A stretch of DNA of 64,000 nt from Sarocladium kiliense (Eukaryota > Ascomycota > Sordariomycetes > Hypocreales > Sarocladiaceae), in the NCBI GenBank assembly GCA_030734395.1, contig JAUZTG010000013.1, positions 1-64,000 on the forward strand, written 5' to 3'. The notes beneath the pieces were generated by a model, which searched no databases, was not told the DNA's origin, and was given only the letters and a program-made list of their open reading frames with translations. The position numbers and the translations under genes are program-made. This document shows, one piece after another, positions 56,239 to 64,000 of the stretch. Numbering within the stretch: the stretch's first letter is position 1; every line of letters begins with the position of its first letter.

Positions 56239-57868
56239 CTTTCAATCGAGCTAAAGCTTGTCAAGATAAGGTGCTAGTATTAAAGATAGACGAATCTGTC
56301 TAGAGTGCGAGCCTTGACAAGAGTCTGGAGGAAAGATGTAGACGGAATGGGTCATGAGGTCAGGGCCTTGGGGAAGGGGGGATGTCTTTAATTTATAGGT
56401 GCGCTCTGAAGGTTGATTCTTGTGTGAAGTAGACTTTTTGTGCAAAGTATCTCTGAAACTTCAAATGGTCTCACGTATAAGTACTCATAATACCGCCAGG
56501 GCTTGAATCTAGACTAAGACAGTCCGCGGTTGAACCTAGTAACTCCACTCGCGGCTGTATTTTAACATAGCAGCCAGACGAGCAGCTACTGGGAGAGCAT
56601 CAAAATAAGACGATCCAGGTGCGGGTATCTTAGTATTGAATCTTCCTACAAACTCGAAATTCAAAGCCTCAAGAGCGAGACTGTCTAACCGCATCTGACA
56701 CATGCCCCAAATACCTAGGATAACTCCTCAATAACGCTGCTGGTGAATGCCACTGTCGTTTTCCTCCAATCTAGTCTCGGCCTCGAGTAGCTCGACTCCC
56801 GTACCCATCAAGGCTATCATGTCAATAAGGCGTTCTTGTTTTGTTTCTTAATGAGCCCAGGGCACAACTGCAGCGTCGAGAGGAAAAAAAAAAAGAGCAT
56901 AAATACAACTGCGTCCCCCTTTTGCTCTCACCCTCTCGTTGAGCCTCATGTATCACATGGCGTTGCGAAAGATAGCTGTCCAACCGCAACGTCGCTTTGT
57001 TTACACTCAACCTTTTCCTATTTGTATGTTCACCTAATTATTCTTTTGAAAAAAGCTTGCATGAACATTGGAATGCTTGCTCAAGGTCGCCTCTCATTTA
57101 GCTAGGGATGAACCACATAGAATCTACGGGGACCTAAGAAAGGCCGTGGCCGACCAGCCGATGGGGAAGTCTGTGTCTGCTGGTCGGGTTGTCGCGCGGG
57201 AATCGGGTGGATAGAATGGGCCGGACCCCTGGTGCTGGGGCGGCTTGAGCTTGGCTGGGCTGGGGTTTGTTGTTCTTGGCGTCCAGTCTGCCAATTGCCA
57301 AGTTCTGTGATTGATTGATGATGGGATTATGAATAGCTACTTGTTGCCTAGACTTGTTAATGGGCTGGGCTGGGCTGGGCTGGGTTGGGTTCTATGGTGA
57401 AAAATGCCCATGGGAGCTAGAAGATGGAGGTCGTCAAGCGGACCAGCTCCGGACGGGATTCACCTCCCGGAAACCAACGAAACGCCATCATGCAGCACAG
57501 ACAAAAGAACCACAATCAGGACTCCAACAACAGAATCTTCCAGCAACCTGCAATCAGTCGTCAGCCCTGCAACCTGAACATCCCATCTCATCCCGCCTCG
57601 TCACACTGTCCCTGCCTACGTCTCCGTCTCGGACGCATATTCCGCCGGGGGCCTCCCTCAGTGGGGAGCCTCCCCCGCGAACCCCATCGGAGTTTGACCA
57701 AATAAATACAACCATGCACTCTCGGCTCCTCGCGCTTGGGGACACGACTCGTTTGGCCCCTAGACATCAATCAACCAACCTCCTTCTTCTCTTCCAATTG
57801 AACCTGTTACTTTGCATCAATTGCACCTTTTTCGACGCGTGACGACTATCACCAGACGATCAGCCAAG
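56239..57868. other. intergenic 1.6 kb, tail of accessory patch and MAPEG leader
   Basis: 56240-57100 is AT-richer, without a gene. From about 57150 composition returns to normal. GGGCT is repeated four times at 57361-57380. 57420-57860 is C/CA-rich leader-like DNA; the 162-codon frame at 57354-57842 is not supported as coding. Confidence 0.5.
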
Positions 57869-58684
57869 ATGCCTGCTGCTATTGTTCTGCCGGACCAGTA
57901 TGGGTGAGTTGCCAACTGTCTGTCTGTCCGATGATCCAGGTGAAACGAGCACTCTGGCAAGACTCAATGAGGCGGACCATTGAAGCCTGAAATGAAAGAA
58001 GAACCATCATGTCGCTATTGTTCCGCTAGCCAAGCATATTCATTTCATTACATTACATACAACATGACGGATCACTTCCCCAAATATCGCTGCTGACCAC
58101 ACACTCCTCTCAACAGTCTCGTCCTAGGCGCCGCCGTCTCCGCCCTCTTCATCAACGCCCTCCACGTCATGAAAGTCGTCGAATACCGCCACAAGTTCGG
58201 CATCAAGCCCCCGGCCGTCGTTGCAGGGCCCGAACACCTCAAGAAGCACCCGGAGGCGTGGCTCCTTGACTGCGGTCAGTTGCAACCCCTTGCTGTTCCT
58301 CGTTCTTGATTTCACCCCGTCTCTTGGGCGCATCCTCCTCGGACACACAGCTGCTAACTCCATGTCAAGCCAACCGAGCCCATGCCAATTTCAATGAGAA
58401 CCTTCCCTCCTTCCTTACTGCCATGTGCGTCTCAGGCCTGAAATGGCCCGTCGCCAGCGCAGCAGCCGGTGGCGTCTGGATCGTTGGACGTATAGCCTAC
58501 CTCTATGGCTATGTCAACACGGGCAAGTCTGGCGTCAAGGCACGAGCACCGTAAGTTCCCCGAGGTATCCCTGCCCATTCATTGTATACTGACTCCTTGG
58601 TCAAGTGGTTTCACCGTCGCCGTCTACACTCAGCTGGCTTTGATGTGCACTGCGGCCTACGCCGCCTACACCTTCATCTTCTGA
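57869..58684 (+). CDS. MAPEG-family membrane protein (microsomal glutathione S-transferase 3-like)
   Basis: Small integral membrane protein of the MAPEG group, likely a microsomal glutathione transferase/peroxidase. Four exons, 57869-57903, 58117-58274, 58370-58550 and 58606-58684, encode 150 aa, the family's usual size. The first intron (213 nt) is long for this window. Features are helix 1 (YGLVLGAAVSALFINALHVM), the conserved polar loop with FNRAHANF-like motif (ANRAHANFNENLPSFLTAMC), helix 2-3 (ASAAAGGVWIVGRIAYLYGY) and helix 4 (GFTVAVYTQLALMCTAAYAA, ending YTFIF). The RAHxNxxEN-like segment is typical of MAPEG glutathione binding. Substrate is not predictable. Confidence 0.88.
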
Positions 58685-58857
58685 GGCACCGAGGCATGAG
58701 ACTGGAGCTCCGTCCATCTCATGCCACTATACCCCCGGTATATAGACGAATAATGAATGCTGCACCGAATCGTTTCAATAGGCCCGTTGAAGCTGTTGAT
58801 GAAGAACACCGCGTGATTATGCAGAAACTATTGTTGAGCCCAAGATCCGTTGCCTCA

Positions 58858-60543
58858 TCATACTCGTAGTCGGCGCTTTCGCAACTCTTGTCCGTTTCCT
58901 TCGTCTGCCGTCTTGGGTTCGGGAGCTGTTTCTCGATCTTCTGGCACTTCTGAGCCTTGTGACGCTTCGGCAAAGGGCTTCTCGATGCCGTTGTTCCCCA
59001 GAAGGAAGTCGCCAAAGTACTTGAGCGCATTAAGCATCTCCTCGCCCGTCGGGATGATGTGTTCCTTGGGAAGTAGGAAGCCGTAGCTACCCGTGTCGCG
59101 AAGCTTGATCTGGTAGCTGTATCGAGCCCCCAGTTCATGGTAGAACCAATCAATGGCAGACCCGCCACCAGACTCAAGACGAAGACCAAGACCACCCCTT
59201 TCCGCCTCTTCAGCAGCGACAGCGCCCTCACAGGCGGAGGCTACCGAGTACGACTCACCATTGGAAAGGCGAATGGCCTTGGCTAAGCCGGCTCCAAGCT
59301 CCTCGAGATTCTCCAAGTTGGGCGGAGTGACAGCGCAAGAGTATGTGTAGGGATAGAGAACTTGCTGCGAATAGGAATGGAGATCGATGAGACCAACAAA
59401 CTTGACGTTGTTCAGCGTTTCATTGCGAGCCCAATGGGCGAGCTGCTGGGCCTCGATGGCTTGGAAAGGCTCCTCACCACCGTAGCTTTCGGAACATGGG
59501 TCGCTCTGGATATGTGATGCGTCCCACTCGTACCCAAAAGCGTGATCCAGATCCATACCCCGACAGTACCGGAAGTTAGTGTCTTGCCTTGACTTGCGCC
59601 AAAGTCGATCCACCTTCCAAGTGTATTCGATGCCATCGGGATTGACGGCTGGAATGAAGACAATGTCGAACTCCTCCAGAAGCTTGGTAATGACCTGCTC
59701 CTTGCCATACGACGTGATGAAAGACCAAGCCAGATAGTTCACAGTGGTTGTGGATATCCATTCGCGGGCATGTAAGCCTCCCGTGACTACAAGCGTCTTT
59801 CGAGGCTCGGCAGAATCGCCCATACTCGGCAAGCCCACTCGGAGCGCCGGGATCTCTCGGCCTTCAAAGGAATGGCCAATGTTGATGTACTCAACGTAGG
59901 AAGGAAACATGGCCTCCAGCAGCCGCATCCACCGACCAATGACCGGCAGAGGTTGGTAGTCCTGGAAGAATAGGTTATCGCTAGGCTGTGTTTGGGGCGA
60001 TGCAGTCCAGGACTCCGTGATCGGATCGATAACTCCTGATCCTTCAATAGAAGCGAGAGATTCATAAACGGCTGCCGGGAGGTCGGAAATCAGGGTCGAG
60101 TGAGAGGATTGAAGGGAAGGTGGCAGGAGCTTGAGAAGAGGGCTAACGGTGTCGACATGGAGGCGTATGTCAACAAACTCCTCCGTGAACGCCCAAATGT
60201 CGAGGAACAGACGTGCTGCTGCCTCTGCGAGGGCAGCCTCCTCATCGAATGTGGTCACATTGAAGCGCAGGACAATCTCATTGTTATATAGGGCGCGGAT
60301 GTCGGGGAATGATGGCGCTTCAACGTCGGCTTTGGTGGGATGCCGTCCAAAGATCAGTTCCACGGCGCTGTCGCGGATCTTGGTCAGGATAGGGAACAGC
60401 GGCGGACGACGATCGTGTGAGCCATGATAGGCGGTTGGGTGACGGCTGGCAGATTGAAAGGGTTGATGAGGGCGGACGCCGGCAGCGTAGACGGGATGCA
60501 GGAGGAGGAGGGAGGCGACGGCGTGGGCTGACAGGACCTTCAT
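58858..60543 (-). CDS. ECM14: Ecm14, M14-type metallocarboxypeptidase-like protein (pseudoenzyme)
   Basis: Secreted or vacuolar carboxypeptidase-A-like protein implicated in cell-wall function in yeast. Single exon, 561 aa. Signal peptide about 1-20 (MKVLSAHAVASLLLLHPVYA), an N-terminal prodomain to about 180, then the M14 fold. Zinc ligands are present: GLHAREW with H258 and E261, and DLHSYSQ with H389. The substrate-pocket segments AVNPDGIEYTWKVDRLWRKS and AIDWFYHELGARYSYQIKLR are also seen. The general-base Glu of active enzymes (ELRDTG) is Lys here (KLRDTG, K480), the substitution known for Ecm14, so it should bind zinc but lack classical peptidase activity. The C-terminus is acidic then basic. 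The gene is convergent with the MAPEG gene, 173 bp between stop codons. Confidence 0.95.
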   Translation of the reverse strand: MKVLSAHAVASLLLLHPVYAAGVRPHQPFQSASRHPTAYHGSHDRRPPLFPILTKIRDSAVELIFGRHPTKADVEAPSFPDIRALYNNEIVLRFNVTTFDEEAALAEAAARLFLDIWAFTEEFVDIRLHVDTVSPLLKLLPPSLQSSHSTLISDLPAAVYESLASIEGSGVIDPITESWTASPQTQPSDNLFFQDYQPLPVIGRWMRLLEAMFPSYVEYINIGHSFEGREIPALRVGLPSMGDSAEPRKTLVVTGGLHAREWISTTTVNYLAWSFITSYGKEQVITKLLEEFDIVFIPAVNPDGIEYTWKVDRLWRKSRQDTNFRYCRGMDLDHAFGYEWDASHIQSDPCSESYGGEEPFQAIEAQQLAHWARNETLNNVKFVGLIDLHSYSQQVLYPYTYSCAVTPPNLENLEELGAGLAKAIRLSNGESYSVASACEGAVAAEEAERGGLGLRLESGGGSAIDWFYHELGARYSYQIKLRDTGSYGFLLPKEHIIPTGEEMLNALKYFGDFLLGNNGIEKPFAEASQGSEVPEDRETAPEPKTADEGNGQELRKRRLRV

Positions 60544-61017
60544 GTTGTTGGGGACCAGACGGTGCAGGCGATATACCCCGTCGTGGGTGTGTCGAAGCTA
60601 TAGCATACGTGTCGTCGATGGCAAACCGCAGACTAGAGCGTCGCAGTGGATTGGCGTTTCAATGGCTGGACAGAACTGGGGCAGATGCGTCGAGGTGCGG
60701 TGGTGAGGGATGGAGGGAGACGTGGTCTTCCAGATGAAGCCCGGTTGATTGATGGTGGTGGCTGCCTCTCACATGCAGGCTGCACTCGGTTCGGACGGAT
60801 GGTGTACCCTTGTGGTTGTGGCTATGGCGGGCCTAAGCAGCTTAGCTCCCTTGCCGCCCTTGCACGGCATCGGCTTCCTTCAGGCTTCCTTCAAGAGCAG
60901 CACCAAGTCATCAGAGCCAGTCGCTTCATGAATAAAATCCAGTCGTATAATTTTGAGAGTACTAAATGTCCCTCTGGCCATAAAGCTCTACATTCACAGT
61001 CGTTAATACGAATATCA
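60544..61017. promoter_or_regulatory. ECM14 5' flank
   Basis: 474 bp upstream of ECM14 (minus strand), reaching the end of the kinase-like pseudogene. No recognised gene; a 143-codon plus-strand frame (60646-61077) has no family features. Confidence 0.5.
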
Positions 61018-61788
61018 CTACTCATTATCCTCGTCATCTGTCATGAATCCTGCACCACGCCCGCTGTCATCTTGTAATTCGGCAGCAAGCCGTGAAATTT
61101 CGGCCTCCATTTGCGCGCTGTCCTGCGTTTCCTGACACGTCTCGAAGTCGATCATCTTGACCCAGCCGTCGCCGATAATGAAGTTATACCGGTTGACATC
61201 ACCGTGGGACAGTCCCAGGCTGTGTAGCCGGTCAAGCGCCTCCTCGCAGCCTGGAAGATCCTCAATACTGGCAAAGGTTCCCTCAAGCTTCTCAAGAAGA
61301 ATCCCAATCACACGTTCCTCCTCGTGAATGTGGCCCAAGAACCGGGCTGTGATGTCTGTCTCCTGTAGTAGTCGGTAGGCATGCGTCTCGCGCTCTAGGC
61401 GGGGGATCTCTCAGTCGAAGCGTGCCAGCTTCGCGATCATAGTCGTTCGGGGCTCAGGCTGGTCCTTGCGGACGCACGCCAAAGTATTGATCGTTAGCAG
61501 TTCGACTCTTTCCAGTACCAGGCAATCGATCAATCCAGAGTGCCATATTTCCGCCACCCCGGGCAGTAAGCACTGTTGGAGTGAGAAATCGAGCTTCTCT
61601 TGGTTCTCCACGTTGCGCGCGATGCGAGCAACAGTCCATCCATCGTCGTCTTATGGTAGTTGCGGAATTGAATACAGCGGCATAAGAAGCTCATCTGAAG
61701 TCAACGTGCCGGGCGCGACGATAACGTCCTTGACCCTGTCGCCGTGCTGGACCCTCAGGTAGCTGTCGTCTCTCGTTGAAGTTTCCAT
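61018..61788 (-). pseudogene. protein-kinase-like (aminoglycoside-phosphotransferase-type fold) gene with two in-frame stops
   Basis: One reading frame from an ATG at 61788 to a stop at 61018 (257 codons) is interrupted by TAA at 61653-61651 and TGA at 61413-61411, with no frameshift. The three pieces read as one protein. It has a phosphotransferase catalytic loop SLGLSHGDVNRYNFIIGDGW (HGDxxxxN) and a following MIDFETCQ metal-binding motif, as in fungal small-molecule/protein kinase-like families often found in expanded copies. The lines before the second stop (ARFD) and after it (EIPRLERETHAYRLL) fit together directly. Either it is a recent pseudogene or the stops are read through or edited. 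No introns are needed or seen at the breaks. Confidence 0.72.
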
Positions 61789-61959
61789 AGAAAAGTATCT
61801 CAGGCGAATGCGTTGCAGAAGCCATAGCTGGAAGTCCTCACAGGAAGATGACAATCAGTTTCAAGACGTGAGCAATGTAGGTAAGCGTAAGCGTGTAGCA
61901 TATAACACTGTAATGAATGATGTTTGTTCTAACACGGTTCTGGTTTTGTTCAGTCTCGG

Positions 61960-62376
61960 CTAACAAAGGTTATAGTGTACATCTTCACGGGAGTTGTTGT
62001 TTGCTGCAATCCGCTCATTATCTCCAACAAAAACCACATCATCGGGATATAGTATTTCTGCGTTTGCCTTACATTGTGTGTGTCTAAGGCTCAGGAGCAG
62101 GCTGGCAAAGCGCCCATAGGCATTCGAGAGCGTGCTCACGAAGTCGGGGTTGGAGCATACATACATCATATGTTTGTCACAACAGTCAAAGCTCAAGGTA
62201 AAAGCGGCGAGCATGCGGAACTCGAATTCGATGCCGACGATGGAGGGACAGTTACGGACCCCCTTCGCCCGCACTGTGCCGCCAACGGTCAGGATCAGGG
62301 TCCGTTTCAAACGGCGCCACAGCTGGATCGGCAGCGTCAGCCACAAGCCTTCGTGGTGACAGGGGCCCCTTTCCAA
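61960..62376 (-). CDS. unrecognised ORF, possibly a gene fragment
   Basis: 138 codons open on the minus strand without an ATG at the beginning. The frame continues upstream to a TAG at about 62421, so an initiation codon or splice site is missing. Composition is protein-like: LWLTLPIQLWRRLKRTLILT, CPSIVGIEFEFRMLAAFTLS, SNPDFVSTLSNAYGRFASLL, ILYPDDVVFVGDNERIAANN. No family was recognised. It lies beside the kinase-like pseudogene, so a decayed fragment of a second gene is plausible. Confidence 0.35.
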   Translation of the reverse strand: MERGPCHHEGLWLTLPIQLWRRLKRTLILTVGGTVRAKGVRNCPSIVGIEFEFRMLAAFTLSFDCCDKHMMYVCSNPDFVSTLSNAYGRFASLLLSLRHTQCKANAEILYPDDVVFVGDNERIAANNNSREDVHYNLC

Positions 62377-62865
62377 GGCCTCAATAGCCGCTAGAAGAGC
62401 AGAATAGGGGTCTCGACTGCGCTAAGGAACCACTAACACGGTCCTGGGCTCCCTAATCCAGCATCCTACAGCGGCAGGTGCTTCCCAGACTGGCAGTCAG
62501 CTTCACTGTATCTACGGAGTGGCAGGGGACTCTTACAGTGCCTGCATCCTGTCCTGGAGGTGCCCACCCTCCCGCCTCCCGCTTCCCGCCTCACCTCATC
62601 GCACCAGCCTCTCGCTCTCTCACTCTTGGGTGGTGTCTCTCACGTCTGCTCCATAGCTGGTTGCATTGCTTCTCATCCACGTTCCTTGTCTCTCTCTCTT
62701 CTCTTTCGCCGGCAACCCACCATCACCATTCTTCTCTCGTATCTCAGCCCATTGTGTGATTTGCGTCCTTCGCTCCTCGACTTCCGCCTCGCCGTTATTT
62801 GCGTCAGCGCCTCTCCCTGATTTCGCCCGATTTCGCCCAACTACGCCCCTCCAACTTTCTGGGAG

Positions 62866-62879
62866 CCCCCCCCCCCCCC
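62866..62879 (+). repeat. 14-C homopolymer
   Basis: Read directly; lies about 110 bp before the start codon of the last gene. Confidence 0.85.
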
Positions 62880-62988
62880 TGCCGCTGCTCCAGCTCCTGC
62901 TATCACTCACCTCGACTCTGCGCCGAAGCAAACCCTCCGCGAGCATTGTCGGGCACACAGCCGCGTACCATGCTCGCCATCCATCGTT

Positions 62989-64000
62989 ATGCCTTTTCTA
63001 CGCCGTCGAGGCGATTTGGTCAGTGAGTCCGACATGCGCCGTCGTACGCAGCTCGACCCAGACTCCAATCCCACCCAAGTCACCTCAGACCCAGCTCCGA
63101 GCCTGCCGAGTCAGCCTCACGACGCATCATCCACGACGAATCCCTACGAATCCATCGATCACCGCGATTCTCAGTCAGTCCATGATCCCGAAGAGCAATT
63201 GTCCCAACAGGAAAGCCGTGCCTCGACTCTTCAGCGACCTCGTACGCCATCTGCACAAGACGAGTCCTTCAAGCATCGTCGCTTCTCCCTCCTTCGCTTC
63301 CGCAATGCCTCAGATTCGCAACTCTCAGTCAGGGCGAGACAGCAAGCAGAGAAGCCTCCTCCAGTCCCTATTCGACGTATGTGGCGCCCTGGACTGGATC
63401 AAAATGGATCAAGCAATGCTAACTTCTGTCTTACTTTAGCCCCCGAGATCATTACGACTGCTCCAACCAACGATGTTATCGCCCCGAGGAAGCGGCCTTC
63501 CCGAATAAATTTGGCGAATAGGTTTCGTCGTTCAAACGATATTCCTCGAGATGACCCAAATGCTGCTGCTGGTCCCGGTCGTGCCCTGGGAAGCAGGACC
63601 CTCCGCAAATCTTTCCATGATGAATCTGGAAGACCATCCCTAGCCACCCTCGACGAGCCACAATCACCACTACCTCCTTTTCAGACCACCACCAAATCCC
63701 AGGGAACGGCACTTGCAACGCCGGCGGCCCGGCAATCAGAGTCCTCAAGGTCAGACGCCAGCTCGACCGATCCCACCACACCGAGCACCACGCCTCGCAA
63801 GTCTCAGTCAAGCACGTCCTTCTTCAAACTACGGAGGAGCAAGAAAACGCCTGAACCTCTCTTCGGCGGTCTCTCGCATCTCCCTCAGAAGAATAATCCG
63901 ACATCTTCTACTTCCCTTGCGTTGACCACGAACAGCGCTAGGCCATCCTCCGCCCATGATCGACCCCTCGCTCGTCAAAGTATTGACAGGCACGACGGCA
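62989..64000 (+). CDS. hypothetical Ser/Pro/Arg-rich protein, 3' end beyond the window
   Basis: Not recognised. Starts MPFLRRRGDLVSESDMRRRT at 62989 and runs open to the window edge. Exon 1 62989-63376; a 63-nt GT-AG intron 63377-63439 (GTATGT donor, GCTAAC branch, CTTTAG end); exon 2 from 63440. After splicing the join reads PPPVPIRPPEIITTAP. The intron length is divisible by three and contains no stop, so the unspliced frame is also open. The protein is disordered, with repeated basic-Ser clusters (KRPSRINLANRFRRSNDIPR, GSRTLRKSFHDE, STSFFKLRRSKKTPE) suggestive of phosphorylation-regulated binding segments. No domain is visible in the part present. Confidence 0.75.
   Translation, partial: MPFLRRRGDLVSESDMRRRTQLDPDSNPTQVTSDPAPSLPSQPHDASSTTNPYESIDHRDSQSVHDPEEQLSQQESRASTLQRPRTPSAQDESFKHRRFSLLRFRNASDSQLSVRARQQAEKPPPVPIRRMWRPGLDQNGSSNANFCLTLAPEIITTAPTNDVIAPRKRPSRINLANRFRRSNDIPRDDPNAAAGPGRALGSRTLRKSFHDESGRPSLATLDEPQSPLPPFQTTTKSQGTALATPAARQSESSRSDASSTDPTTPSTTPRKSQSSTSFFKLRRSKKTPEPLFGGLSHLPQKNNPTSSTSLALTTNSARPSSAHDRPLARQSIDRHDG

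Larger units (their letters stand above)
61789..62988. other. intergenic region with one unexplained ORF, then leader of the last gene
   Basis: 61860-61980 is AT-rich. The minus-strand open stretch 62376-61960 is described separately. From about 62530 the plus strand is strongly pyrimidine-rich with a 14-C homopolymer at 62866-62879, as expected of the leader of the next gene. Confidence 0.5.

Noticed and set aside
1..64000. CRISPR arrays, bacterial operons, rRNA genes or a secondary-metabolite cluster
   Set aside because: Looked for and not seen; the genes are intron-bearing eukaryotic housekeeping genes with no PKS, NRPS or terpene enzyme among them.

Overview
The window reads as nuclear DNA of a filamentous ascomycete (Pezizomycotina, possibly Dothideomycetes; the class is an inference). 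The evidence is short GT-AG introns, mostly 48-82 nt, with CTAAC/CTGAC-like branch sites. Gene content is that of a filamentous fungus: a TPR-type O-GlcNAc transferase, an FlbD-like Myb regulator, a complex I subunit and ECM14. There is also a Fot1/pogo-type transposon relic. No prokaryotic operon, CRISPR array, rRNA or tRNA was seen. Exon junctions were set by hand from splice consensus, reading frame and family resemblance; every complete model below has a total exon length divisible by three.

Layout. 1-2.1 kb is a decayed transposon followed by AT-rich, repeat-laden DNA containing a 23-bp perfect inverted repeat. 2.9-12.7 kb holds SEC23 (COPII coat), RPL12 and a large OGT, all on +. 13.3-15.1 kb is phosphoglycerate dehydrogenase on -. 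15.1-26 kb is mostly gene-free except for an intronless FlbD-like Myb gene on +. 26-45 kb is a dense housekeeping stretch: a hypothetical coiled-coil protein (-), complex I NDUFS5 (-), SEC39 (+), a Tra2-like RNA-binding protein (-), NatB catalytic subunit (-), a hypothetical acidic/helical protein (+), the APC/C activator CDH1 (+) and GPC1 acyltransferase (-). 45.7-54.5 kb holds cohesin SMC1, TFIIE-alpha and a family X DNA polymerase (all +). 54.6-57.8 kb is a low-complexity, AT-richer accessory patch with an 11-bp tandem repeat, two intron-like segments, an 11-bp hairpin, a 29-A tract and an orphan ORF on -. 57.9-60.5 kb holds a MAPEG protein (+) and ECM14 (-). 61-62.4 kb has a kinase-like pseudogene with two in-frame stops and an unrecognised ORF. 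The right edge cuts a Ser/Pro-rich gene on +.

The genes are mostly independent housekeeping functions rather than a pathway cluster: ER export and Golgi-ER tethering (SEC23, SEC39), translation (RPL12), serine synthesis, protein modification (OGT, NatB), mitosis and chromosome cohesion (CDH1, SMC1), transcription (TFIIE), repair (Pol4) and membrane lipids (GPC1). I saw no convincing new multi-gene system. The parts most worth a second look are the 54.6-57.8 kb patch, the inverted-repeat element at the left edge, the roughly 10 kb of sparse DNA around the Myb gene, and the in-frame stop-free intron in the last gene.
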